This document shows, one piece after another, positions 10,194 through 18,411 of a DNA stretch of 64,000 nt. The DNA comes from Neoaquamicrobium microcysteis (GTDB lineage: Bacteria > Pseudomonadota > Alphaproteobacteria > Rhizobiales > Rhizobiaceae), in assembly GCF_008180155.1 (NCBI RefSeq), contig NZ_VSZS01000065.1:291491-355490 (forward strand), given 5' to 3'. Positions within the stretch are counted from its first letter, which is position 1. Each line of letters begins with the position of its first letter. Below the pieces are notes generated by a model. The model was not told where the DNA came from, did not search any database, and was given only the letters and a program-made list of their open reading frames with translations. Made by a program: the position numbers and the translations under genes.

Positions 10194-11501
10194 TCAGGCC
10201 TCGCCGAAAACGCGCCGGAAAATCGTATCTACATGCTTGGTGTGATAGCCCAGATCGAACTTCTCGCGAAGCGCTTCATCCGAGATTACCGCGCGAACGT
10301 CCTTGTCCGCGAGCAGTTCCTCAAGAAAATCAGCACCTTGCTCCCAGACTTTCATGGCGTTTCGCTGCACCAGACGGTAGGAATCCTCTCGGGACACCCC
10401 TGCCTGGGTAAGTGCCAGCAGCACCCGCTGCGAGTGGATGAGGCCCCGGAATTTGTTCATGTTCGCCAACATGTTATCCGGATAGACGACCAGCTTTTCG
10501 ATCACGCCGGTGAGCCGCGCCAGCGCAAAATCCAGCGTCACCGTCGCGTCAGGTCCTATCATCCGCTCGACCGAAGAATGGGATATATCCCTTTCATGCC
10601 ATAGTGGGACGTTTTCCATGGCCGGCACCGCCATGCCGCGAACGAGGCGCGCGAGCCCGGTAAGGTTTTCGGTAAGGACAGGATTGCGCTTGTGCGGCAT
10701 GGCCGACGAGCCCTTCTGGCCAGGCGAGAAGTATTCCTCCGCCTCCAGCACTTCGGTCCGCTGGAGGTGGCGGATTTCCGTCGCCAGCCTCTCGATGCAC
10801 GATGCGATGACGCCCAGCGTGGCGAAGAACATGGCGTGGCGGTCGCGCGGGATGACTTGCGTGGAAACCGGCTCCGGCTTCAGGCCTAGCTTCTCGGCGA
10901 CATGTTCCTCGACGCGCGGATCGATGTTTGCGAAAGTGCCGACGGCACCGGAGATCGCGCAGGTTGCGATCTCGGCGCGCGCATGAACCAGACGCTCGCG
11001 GCAGCGCTCGAACTCGGCATAGGCCTGCGCCAGCTTCACACCGAAGGTCGTCGGCTCTGCATGTATGCCGTGGCTCCGGCCGATCGTAACGGTGTCCTTG
11101 TGCTCGAAGGCACGCTTCTTCAGCGCTGCGAGAAGGGCATCGATGTCAGCCAGCAGTAGATCGGATGCGCGCGCGAGCTGCACCGAAAAGCAGGTATCGA
11201 GTACATCCGACGAAGTCATGCCCTGATGGATGAAGCGGGAATCGGGGCCGACGAACTCGGCAAGATGGGTGAGAAAGGCGATGACGTCGTGCTTGGTCTC
11301 GCGCTCGATCTCGTCGATGCGTTCGGCGTCGAAGGTCGCCGCGCCTCCCTTTCCCCAGATGGTCTTGGCGGCTTCCTTCGGGATGACGCCCAATTCGGCC
11401 AGCGCGTCGCAGGCATGGGCCTCGATCTCAAACCAGATCCGGAACTTGGTTTCCTGCGACCAGATGGAAACCATTTCGGGTCGCGAATAGCGCGGGATCA
11501 T
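10194..11501 (-). CDS. purB: Adenylosuccinate lyase
   Basis: 435 residues from the ATG at 11501, where MIPRYSRPEMVSIWSQETKF matches the family start; an upstream start at 11540 would add 13 unrelated residues. PurB cleaves SAICAR and adenylosuccinate, releasing fumarate, so it serves both IMP and AMP synthesis. The fumarase-superfamily signature SSAMPHKRNP is present, as are the active-site segments GRSHGIHAEPTTFG and HQGMTSSDVLDT. It lies about 3 kb from the pur operon, on the same strand but separated by plus-strand genes, so it is a separate unit. Confidence 0.98.
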   Translation of the reverse strand: MIPRYSRPEMVSIWSQETKFRIWFEIEAHACDALAELGVIPKEAAKTIWGKGGAATFDAERIDEIERETKHDVIAFLTHLAEFVGPDSRFIHQGMTSSDVLDTCFSVQLARASDLLLADIDALLAALKKRAFEHKDTVTIGRSHGIHAEPTTFGVKLAQAYAEFERCRERLVHARAEIATCAISGAVGTFANIDPRVEEHVAEKLGLKPEPVSTQVIPRDRHAMFFATLGVIASCIERLATEIRHLQRTEVLEAEEYFSPGQKGSSAMPHKRNPVLTENLTGLARLVRGMAVPAMENVPLWHERDISHSSVERMIGPDATVTLDFALARLTGVIEKLVVYPDNMLANMNKFRGLIHSQRVLLALTQAGVSREDSYRLVQRNAMKVWEQGADFLEELLADKDVRAVISDEALREKFDLGYHTKHVDTIFRRVFGEA

Positions 11502-11584
11502 GAGGCTCGTCCTGACTGCATGGGAAGGATGCGCGCTCACTAACAGAGCGCGGCGGATTCCTCAACGCGCAGGCGGCTCTTTAC

Positions 11585-12310
11585 TCAAAGCTTGCCGGGC
11601 ACGGCGATCCAGCGGTGGTTCGGTCCTTCAAAGCCGACCGACCGCACGGCGATCACAGCGGCATAGACCGGCTCGCCGCCATCGGGAAAGAACGTCTGCA
11701 CCGCCCCGAAAGAGTAGCCCAGCGGGCAATTGCGGCTGGCGGGGATAGATGTGTCCTCATGCAGCAACTGCGCCGTCTCGCCCGGCGAGACCCCGAGGCG
11801 CGTGAGGCGATAGCCGACGGCGGTGCCGAGGTCATGGCAATTTGCGGGCTGTTCCAGCGCGATTTCCTCCAGACGCAGTTCCAGAGGTTGGTCGATCGGC
11901 GGAAAGACCGGGCGCGGATTCACGGCCATTCGGTGTGGCTCGACCGAAAGTTCAGTGATCGGGTTGAAGCCGGCGGTTACGCCGCGATTGGCGGCAAGAA
12001 CCGCTTCCTCGATGATGGCTTCGCCCTGCGTGCGGGCCTGGTTGCGGGCCTCATCCAGAGACGCGCTTTCATCATCCAGACGCACCCGGATGGGTGTACC
12101 GGGCAGGAAGCTGTCGCTGGCGGTGTCGATGTAGAAACGGTTGGCATAGGGGAAACCGGAGCCGTCCTGGATGCCGTACTCCTCGAAGGCGAAAACGCCT
12201 CCATCGGCGGAGAAGCCCAGTATGTTCAGCTCGGCGGCATCGCCCGCAAGAGCGGCGGTGGCGGAACACTGGATGGCGGCGATGGCGGACAGCGCTGCAA
12301 GCGATCTCAT
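11585..12310 (-). CDS. Secreted DUF2259 protein
   Basis: 241 residues. The N terminus MRSLAALSAIAAIQCSATAALAG is a cleavable signal peptide with an A-L-A site near residue 22. The mature part has the ILGFSADGGVFAFEEYGIQDGSG opening that defines the DUF2259 family of predicted secreted proteins, and several GFNP/PHR stretches. No catalytic residues are evident; function unknown. It lies upstream of purB on the same strand but 83 bases away. Confidence 0.82.
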   Translation of the reverse strand: MRSLAALSAIAAIQCSATAALAGDAAELNILGFSADGGVFAFEEYGIQDGSGFPYANRFYIDTASDSFLPGTPIRVRLDDESASLDEARNQARTQGEAIIEEAVLAANRGVTAGFNPITELSVEPHRMAVNPRPVFPPIDQPLELRLEEIALEQPANCHDLGTAVGYRLTRLGVSPGETAQLLHEDTSIPASRNCPLGYSFGAVQTFFPDGGEPVYAAVIAVRSVGFEGPNHRWIAVPGKL

Positions 12311-12380
12311 TTGAGCGACCCTCCATGTCGACTACGTGCGATGATGACGCAGCCGGCTCGTGCGGACAAGCCGTCGAAGT

Positions 12381-13400
12381 CTATCCTGTCCGCGACGACC
12401 AGACCGGGTAAGGATCGTTTTCGGCAGGCGTCGCCGCATGAACGCCGCGCGCTATGGCACGCGCCATGGTCGCCCCGGCAGCAGCGTAAATCCGGGTTGC
12501 TGCGTGCATGTCGAGCTCGATGCCGCTCGCTCCGGTGGCCATGGCGAATACGAGATCGCCGTCCGCCGGCGTATGGGTGGGCCAGATCGCGCGCGCAAAA
12601 CCGTCATGTGCAGCGATGGCCAGCCTTTTGGCCGCCGCCTTGGTCAACACCGCATCGGTTGCGATGACCGCGATGGTGGTGTTCGCGCCCGGCTGCGGCG
12701 TACGCTTTTCCTCGAATTTCCAGTGAAGGTCGGTGGCGTCGTCCGGTATGGGCGAGGGCAGGCCAAGCCCGCCAAATTCGTCCCCTATCTCGAAAGGTGC
12801 CGCCCAGAAATGCCGCGTGCGCGCCACCGTGACCGAACCTACGGGATTGGCCGCTACCAGCGCGCCGACCGTAATGCCGCCGTCCAGCACGGTCGAGGCC
12901 GAACCCAAACCACCCTTCAGGCCGGCCGTCAGCGCGCCGGCGCCGGCTCCAACGGAACCGAGAGCGAATTCGAGCGCAGCATTGCGCACAGCGTCGTACC
13001 CTAACTCGCGGTAGGGCGGGTAGCGGCCCCAATCCTTGTCGCCCCCGTTGAAGAGATCGAAAAGGATCGCAGCAGGGACGACCGGGACGTGCTTGCCCCA
13101 GACCTCGATGCCCACGCCGTCTTCCCGTAGCGCCGCCTGTACGCCGGAGGCCGCGTCGAGCCCGAAGGCCGAGCCGCCCGCCAGTGCGATCGCGTGGATC
13201 GCCTGAAGCGAGTTGTGGGGCTCCAGCAGATCCGTCTCCCGCGTGCCTGGCGCGCCGCCGAGCACCTGCACGGCGGCGACGGCGGGCTTGTCAGGCACGA
13301 CGACCGTGACACCGCTCTTGAGGCGCACATCTTCGGCATTGCCGACCCGCAGGCCGGCAACGTCTGTGATGAGATTTCTGGAACCTGAAACGAAAGGCAT
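12381..13400 (-). CDS. P1-family peptidase (DmpA/S58-like)
   Basis: 339 residues from the ATG at 13400; a longer frame upstream has no family match. It resembles the DmpA/BapA group of N-terminal-nucleophile aminopeptidases, which are made as precursors and cut themselves before a Ser or Thr. Visible are RNLITDVAGLRVGNAED at the start, GGSAFGLDAASGV, and GANTTIAVIATDAVLT, where the NT|T step is the likely self-cleavage and nucleophile site. The C terminus holds DGDLVFAMATG. These enzymes act on D-amino-acid or beta-amino-acid peptides in some species; here the substrate is unknown. It starts 8 bases after the stop of the upstream binding-protein gene. Confidence 0.85.
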   Translation of the reverse strand: MPFVSGSRNLITDVAGLRVGNAEDVRLKSGVTVVVPDKPAVAAVQVLGGAPGTRETDLLEPHNSLQAIHAIALAGGSAFGLDAASGVQAALREDGVGIEVWGKHVPVVPAAILFDLFNGGDKDWGRYPPYRELGYDAVRNAALEFALGSVGAGAGALTAGLKGGLGSASTVLDGGITVGALVAANPVGSVTVARTRHFWAAPFEIGDEFGGLGLPSPIPDDATDLHWKFEEKRTPQPGANTTIAVIATDAVLTKAAAKRLAIAAHDGFARAIWPTHTPADGDLVFAMATGASGIELDMHAATRIYAAAGATMARAIARGVHAATPAENDPYPVWSSRTG

Positions 13401-13408
13401 GCGGCCGG

Positions 13409-14470
13409 TCACTCGAATGGTAGGAAGCGCTCGCCGTCGAAGCGGAGAAGCCTGAAAGGGTTTTCGGTCAGATCGCCCTTTTCGTCGAAAGCAATGGGGC
13501 CGAGCATGGTCTCGAACCTGCCGCGGGCGAGCGCGTCGCTCACGGTTCCGCCCGCCTCGGCCGTGCCCAGCGCCTTCAGAGCGACCTCGGTCGCCGCGTA
13601 GGTCGGCACGACATAGCCCTCCGGCACGATCTCGGCGGCGGTGAAGCGCTCCATCGCGTCCTCGTCCAGCATGTCGGCCCATTCGGGCACGGCAATCATC
13701 AGAGTGCCCGGAGCGAGCGGCAAATCGCCTGCCGAGCGCAACGTCTCGCCACCGGCGATGGTAAGGCCGTAGTCCAGGCCTTCGGCGTCGCGCGCGATGA
13801 TGGCGATATCGTCACGGTCGCCGCCGACGAAGACGTGTGTCGCGCCCGAACGACGCAAGCGGCCGACGAGGCCTACCTGATTGTCTGACTGGGGGCGGAA
13901 GGTGTCGATGAAGACGGGTTGCAGCCCGGCAAGTTCGGCGGCAAGTCGCAGCGATTCCGCCAGTTCGCGGCCATGAATCGTGCCGTCATCCACTATGGCG
14001 AACAGCTCGCCACGCCACAGCGGGATGAGGATGTTTCCCACGGCCGCCAACTCGGCATCCGCGCTCGGCGCGATGCGCCAGACCAGCCAGCCGGTGCGAG
14101 TGTGGCGGTCCGTAAGCCCATTGCTGCGCACGCCCGACGTGATGACCGGGATGCCGGCTTCGGTGAGTACGGGGAGGGCAGCCTCGATGGCTTCTGTGCA
14201 CAGAAAGCCTACGACTGCCTGGACCTGCCGGGCGACGAGCTGGCGAGCAGCGCTCAAGCCCCCTTCTTCGCTGCATCCGTCGTCAATGACCACCAGTTCG
14301 GCGTTCGACGCCTGCGTAGCAAGCGCAGCGCCGTCGCGCATCTGCTGCGCCAGCACGCTCAGTGGGCCGTCCAGCGGCGCAGTCACGCCAATGCGTTTCT
14401 CCGCCGCATGGCTTGCGCCTGCGAGCGAAAGCGCGCAGCCCAGAGCCAAAGCTTTTAGGAGAAGACGCAT
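13409..14470 (-). CDS. Orphan ABC transporter periplasmic binding protein, branched-chain amino acid (LivJ) type
   Basis: 353 residues with a Sec signal MRLLLKALALGCALSLAGASHAAE. The mature part begins RIGVTAPLDGPLSVLAQQMRDG, the usual ligand-cleft start of family-1 periplasmic receptors, and continues with AVVGFLCTEAIEAALPVL and IPVITSGVRS. Two Rossmann-like lobes are expected. No permease or ATPase gene is near, so it is an orphan receptor; its partner may be the adjacent P1 peptidase gene, cotranscribed 8 bases downstream, which would fit uptake or hydrolysis of peptides or amides, but that is a guess. Confidence 0.8.
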   Translation of the reverse strand: MRLLLKALALGCALSLAGASHAAEKRIGVTAPLDGPLSVLAQQMRDGAALATQASNAELVVIDDGCSEEGGLSAARQLVARQVQAVVGFLCTEAIEAALPVLTEAGIPVITSGVRSNGLTDRHTRTGWLVWRIAPSADAELAAVGNILIPLWRGELFAIVDDGTIHGRELAESLRLAAELAGLQPVFIDTFRPQSDNQVGLVGRLRRSGATHVFVGGDRDDIAIIARDAEGLDYGLTIAGGETLRSAGDLPLAPGTLMIAVPEWADMLDEDAMERFTAAEIVPEGYVVPTYAATEVALKALGTAEAGGTVSDALARGRFETMLGPIAFDEKGDLTENPFRLLRFDGERFLPFE

Positions 14471-14628
14471 GAAACTTTGCCGACACCCGGTTTGGTGGAA
14501 AGTGCGTCAACTGGTAAAGGCTGGCGGGAGCGGGCGCAACAGGCTAGAGCGGCGGTGACGGTAGCGGTGCTTGGCGGCGCTTTGCGCCCAACCTATATGC
14601 GGGCAGGATCACAAATGCGGGAAACCCG

Positions 14629-15126
14629 GTGCTGAAGAAGAATGCTGTCGAGCCGCGCCTCTATCGCGAAGCGATGAGCCGTTTTGCAGGTGCTGTACAT
14701 GTGGTGACCACCGATGGCGAGCATGGCAGGCGGGGCGTGACCGTGATCGCCGCATGCTCGGTGTCGGACGACCCTCCCAGCATTCTCGTTTGCCTCAACA
14801 GAATGAAGGCCGACAACGACTGCTTCGCGCAGAACGGCGTCTTCGCGCTGAATACGCTGGCCGCCGAACAGCAGTCGATAGCCGACGCGTTTTCCGGCCT
14901 GACCGGCCTGTCGCAGAACCAGCGCTTTGCCCTGGCCCAGTGGGAGACTGAAAGTTCCGGCGCGCCGGTACTGGTAGGCGCGCTGGCGACGTTCGATTGC
15001 CATATCGTCGAGACCAAGGACTTCGCCACTCACCGCGTGATGTTCGGCAAGGTGACAGGCATCAGGATCGGCGCTAGCCTTGACCCGCTGATCTACCACC
15101 ATCGCGCATACCGCCTGCTCGGGTAG
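14629..15126 (+). CDS. Flavin reductase-like FMN-binding protein
   Basis: 165 residues starting at a GTG (14629). It matches the HpaC/RutF flavin reductase family: FAGAVHVVTTDGEHGRRGVTVIAACSVSDDPPSILVCLNR near the N terminus carries the FMN-binding loop, FALNTLAAEQQ follows, and the C terminus has DPLIYHHRAYRLL. Such proteins reduce FMN or FAD with NAD(P)H and pass it to a monooxygenase; none is adjacent. The gene precedes the cox-like maturation cluster by 18 bases and so may be cotranscribed with it. A later ATG at 14672 is a less likely start. Confidence 0.88.
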   Translation: MLKKNAVEPRLYREAMSRFAGAVHVVTTDGEHGRRGVTVIAACSVSDDPPSILVCLNRMKADNDCFAQNGVFALNTLAAEQQSIADAFSGLTGLSQNQRFALAQWETESSGAPVLVGALATFDCHIVETKDFATHRVMFGKVTGIRIGASLDPLIYHHRAYRLLG

Positions 15127-15144
15127 GGCGCTCTCGGAGAGAAC

Positions 15145-16074
15145 ATGGCAGAAACAGGACCGCGCCCGGTACCCGCGTCGATCGACGAAACGGTCGAAAT
15201 GCTCGCCGGGGCCGACTACGTCGCCGACCGTGCGCTTGCGACAGTTCTGTTCCTGAGCCTGCGCATGCAGCGGCCGCTGTTCCTCGAAGGCGAGGCAGGC
15301 GTCGGCAAGACCGAAATCGCCAAGGTGCTTTCATCCGCGCTGGGCAGGCGGCTGATAAGGCTGCAATGCTATGAAGGTCTCGACGTGTCGTCTGCGGTCT
15401 ATGAGTGGAACTACGCCGCCCAGATGATCGAGATACGCATGGAAGAAGCCACCGGCGAGACCAGTCGGACCGCGATGGAGCGCAATGTCTTCTCCGAAAA
15501 ATACCTGATCCGCCGGCCGGTGCTGGACGCGCTGACGGGCGAGAAGGGCGCGGCTCCGGTCTTCCTGATCGACGAGCTCGACCGCACCGACGAGGCGTTC
15601 GAGGCCTTCCTGCTCGAAATCCTTTCCGACTGGCAGGTGACAGTGCCTGAACTGGGCACGATCCGGGCGGCCGAGCCGCCGCTGGTCGTCATAACCACCA
15701 ACCGGACGCGCGAAATCCACGACGCTCTGAAGCGGCGCTGCCTCTATCACTGGGTCGACTATCCCGACGCCGCGCGCGAGCTTGAAATCGTGCACCGCAA
15801 GGTGCCCCAGGCGAATGCGCGGCTTTCTGCTGAGGTGGTGGCCTTCATCCAGAGGCTTCGCAAGCTCGATCTTTTCAAGTCGCCGGGCGTCGCGGAAACG
15901 CTGGACTGGGCCGGTGCCCTGACCGAACTGGACAAAGTTGCGCTCGATCCCGAGACCGTATCTGACACGATCGGCGTGTTGCTGAAATATCAGGACGACA
16001 TTGCCCGACTCGGGCAGGGCGAGGGCCGGCGTATCCTCGATGAGGTGAAAGCCGAGCTGGCTGCGGCGGAATAG
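15145..16074 (+). CDS. MoxR-family AAA+ ATPase, CoxD-like
   Basis: 309 residues. Walker A GEAGVGKT (about 49-56), Walker B FLIDELDR (about 140-147), sensor-1 region VVITTNRTREIHDALKRRC and a C-terminal helical lid are present. MoxR ATPases act with VWA-domain proteins to mature large enzymes; the CoxD group prepares the Mo-Cu site of carbon monoxide dehydrogenase. The next gene, 4 bases on, is a CoxE-like VWA protein and XdhC-like genes follow, so this member belongs to the molybdenum-hydroxylase group. Start ATG at 15145 with GAGAGAA just upstream. Confidence 0.9.
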   Translation: MAETGPRPVPASIDETVEMLAGADYVADRALATVLFLSLRMQRPLFLEGEAGVGKTEIAKVLSSALGRRLIRLQCYEGLDVSSAVYEWNYAAQMIEIRMEEATGETSRTAMERNVFSEKYLIRRPVLDALTGEKGAAPVFLIDELDRTDEAFEAFLLEILSDWQVTVPELGTIRAAEPPLVVITTNRTREIHDALKRRCLYHWVDYPDAARELEIVHRKVPQANARLSAEVVAFIQRLRKLDLFKSPGVAETLDWAGALTELDKVALDPETVSDTIGVLLKYQDDIARLGQGEGRRILDEVKAELAAAE

Positions 16075-16078
16075 GCCG

Positions 16079-17329
16079 ATGGACGGCGATGCCGATTTTC
16101 GTGTCGAGGCCGACCCTCAGGGCCGCATCGCCGACAACATCGTCTATTTCGCCCGCGCGCTGCGCAAGGCCGGCATGCGTGTGGGACCGGCCGCCGTGAA
16201 GGACGCCATCGAGGCCGTGCTGGCGGCAGGCATAGGCGGACGGGACGATTTCTACTGGACGCTTCACGCAGTGCTGGTGAACCGCCGGGAGGACCACGCG
16301 ACCTTCGACGAGGCGTTCCGGCTGTTCTGGAAATCGCGCGAGCTGATTGAGAAGATGATCGCGATGTTCTCACCCGTCGCGCCGAACACGGCCGAACGCC
16401 GCAAGAGCCGTGCGGCGGAAACGCGTGTTGCCGACGCGATGTTCGAGGGCCACCGCAAGAACCAGCCGGCGGAGGAAAGACCGGAGATCGAGGTGGATGC
16501 GCGGCTGACGGTCTCTGGCAACGAGGTGCTGCGCGGCAAGGATTTCGCGCAGATGACGGCCGCCGAACTGGCCGAGGCCAAGAGGGCGATCGCCGCGCTG
16601 CGGCTGCCGCATGACCGTATACCGACAAGGCGCTTCCGTCCGGACCCGCATGGCTCACGGACCGACCCGCGCGCGATGATGCGCGTCGCGCTGCGCACCG
16701 GCGGCGACCTCATTCTGCCGAAATTTCGCTCGGTGCGCGAGATTCATCCCCCTCTCGTCGTTCTGGCAGACATTTCGGGTTCGATGAGCCAGTACACGCG
16801 CATCTTCCTGCATTTCCTGCACGGGCTGTCGGAGCATCGGGGGCGCGTGCACACATTCGTGTTCGGCACGCGGCTTACCAACCTGACCCGCCAGATGCGG
16901 CGGCGCGACCCCGACGAGGCGCTGGCCGAATGCACGGCAGCCGTGAAGGACTGGTCGGGCGGAACCCGTATCGGCGAGACGCTGCGCGAGTTCAACATGC
17001 TGTGGTCGCGCAGGGTGCTGGGGCAGGGCGCGGTGGTGCTGCTCATCACCGACGGGCTTGAGCGCGACGACGTGACCGGCTTGTCCAAGGAGATGGAACG
17101 GCTGCGAAAATCATGCCGGCGGCTGATCTGGCTCAACCCGCTGCTGCGGTTCGACGGGTTCGAGGCGAAAGCGCGTGGCGTGCGCGCCATGCTGCCGCAT
17201 GTCGACGAGTTTCGCGCCGTCCATACGCTCGACGCGCTCTCCGACCTGGTGGAATCGCTATCGGCCACGCGCTCACGCGAAGCAGACCCCAGGCAATGGC
17301 TGGGGCTTGGCAGGCGGCTGCCTGCATGA
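16079..17329 (+). CDS. VWA domain protein, CoxE-like
   Basis: 416 residues. The N-terminal half is helical with FARALRKAGMRVGPAAVKDAIEA, typical of the CoxE family; the C-terminal half is a von Willebrand A domain whose MIDAS motif DISGSMS lies at 231-237, followed by GTRIGETL and LLITDGLERDD. CoxE and its MoxR partner CoxD work as a chaperone pair for molybdenum hydroxylases. The ATG overlaps no other gene but sits only 4 bases after the MoxR stop. No membrane segment is seen, so it is cytosolic or peripheral. Confidence 0.9.
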   Translation: MDGDADFRVEADPQGRIADNIVYFARALRKAGMRVGPAAVKDAIEAVLAAGIGGRDDFYWTLHAVLVNRREDHATFDEAFRLFWKSRELIEKMIAMFSPVAPNTAERRKSRAAETRVADAMFEGHRKNQPAEERPEIEVDARLTVSGNEVLRGKDFAQMTAAELAEAKRAIAALRLPHDRIPTRRFRPDPHGSRTDPRAMMRVALRTGGDLILPKFRSVREIHPPLVVLADISGSMSQYTRIFLHFLHGLSEHRGRVHTFVFGTRLTNLTRQMRRRDPDEALAECTAAVKDWSGGTRIGETLREFNMLWSRRVLGQGAVVLLITDGLERDDVTGLSKEMERLRKSCRRLIWLNPLLRFDGFEAKARGVRAMLPHVDEFRAVHTLDALSDLVESLSATRSREADPRQWLGLGRRLPA

Positions 17330-17371
17330 CCATATTCAAGTGGTAACGTTTTTCGGCCGGAGGAAAGGCAG

Positions 17372-17701
17372 ATGAGCGCACCAGACGAGACCCGCGACCC
17401 GCTGACGATCGCGGAAGAGTGGATGAATGGCGGCCGCGACGTAGCCATCGCAACCGTGGTCGAGACGTGGGGTTCGGCGCCGCGCCCGGCCGGCAGCCAT
17501 CTGGTCATCGACGCCGAAGGCAATTTCCACGGCTCGGTCTCGGGCGGCTGTGTCGAAGGCGCGGTCGTGGCGGAGGCGATTGACGTGATCGATACCGGCG
17601 AGCCGCGCATGCTGGAATTCGGCGTCGCCGACGAGACAGCCTGGCAGGTCGGACTGTCGTGCGGCGGCCGCATCAAGGTCTATGTCGAGCGGCTGGGCTG
17701 A
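17372..17701 (+). CDS. XdhC/CoxI family protein, N-terminal domain as separate gene
   Basis: 109 residues that correspond only to the N-terminal XdhC domain: ATVVETWGSAPRPAGSHLVI, GSVSGGCVEGAVV and VGLSCGGRIKVYVE, with the conserved Cys residues in SGGCVEG and LSCGG. XdhC-type proteins bind molybdenum cofactor, help add its terminal sulfur and hand it to a molybdenum hydroxylase. The second half of the family is encoded by the next gene 2 bases further, so the two products probably form one functional unit. Not a frameshift: each has its own start and stop. Confidence 0.9.
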   Translation: MSAPDETRDPLTIAEEWMNGGRDVAIATVVETWGSAPRPAGSHLVIDAEGNFHGSVSGGCVEGAVVAEAIDVIDTGEPRMLEFGVADETAWQVGLSCGGRIKVYVERLG

Positions 17702-17703
17702 CG

Positions 17704-18411
17704 ATGGACCCGCATGTGCTCAAGTCCCTGAATGCAGAGCGCCGTGCCCGGCGCGCCGCAATACTCGTCACCGATCTTGGCGACGGGCGCGACCGGGTGG
17801 TGCGCGAGGGCGATGCGGTGGCCGGGACGCTGGGCGAGGCCCTCGACAAGGCGTTTCGCACCGGCAAATCCCAAACGGCGGAGGCCGAGGGGCGCAGCTT
17901 TTTCCTGAATGTGCATCTGCCGCCCCCGCGCATCGTCGCGATCGGGGCGGTTCACATCAGCCAGGCGCTGGCGCCCATGGCGCGTATCGCGGGCTTCGAC
18001 ATCGAGATCGTGGACCCGCGCACGGCCTTCGCCACCCCCGAACGCTTCGGCGATGTGCCGCTCTATGCTGAATGGCCGCAGGACATGCTGGCGCGCAGGC
18101 CGCTAGATGCGTTCACGGCGTTGGCCGCGCTGACGCACGACCCGAAGATCGATGATTTTCCACTCGCGGCCGCGCTGCGGGCAGGGTGCTTCTACGTCGG
18201 CGCGCTGGGTAGCCGCAAAACGCATGGCAAGCGAATCGAGCGCCTGTTGGCGGACGGTCTGACGCAGGCCCAGATCGACCGCATCGAGGCACCCATCGGC
18301 ATGGATATCTCTGCTTCGAGCCCTGCCGAGATCGCGGTCGCCGTGCTGGCCCAGATCATCCAGGCACTGCGCACGCGCGGTCTCGCGCGGCAGGACGGGG
18401 TGGCGGCGTGA
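17704..18411 (+). CDS. XdhC family protein, C-terminal Rossmann domain
   Basis: 235 residues from ATG 17704. The N-terminal 75 residues are divergent; from about residue 75 the sequence is an XdhC C-terminal Rossmann domain: PRIVAIGAVHISQALAPMA, DIEIVDPRTAF, TALAALTHDPKIDD and FYVGALGSRKTHGKR. It follows the separate XdhC N-domain gene by 2 bases and overlaps the next gene by four (ATGA), consistent with one operon. Probably a CoxF-like partner in inserting sulfurated molybdenum cofactor. Confidence 0.9.
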   Translation: MDPHVLKSLNAERRARRAAILVTDLGDGRDRVVREGDAVAGTLGEALDKAFRTGKSQTAEAEGRSFFLNVHLPPPRIVAIGAVHISQALAPMARIAGFDIEIVDPRTAFATPERFGDVPLYAEWPQDMLARRPLDAFTALAALTHDPKIDDFPLAAALRAGCFYVGALGSRKTHGKRIERLLADGLTQAQIDRIEAPIGMDISASSPAEIAVAVLAQIIQALRTRGLARQDGVAA

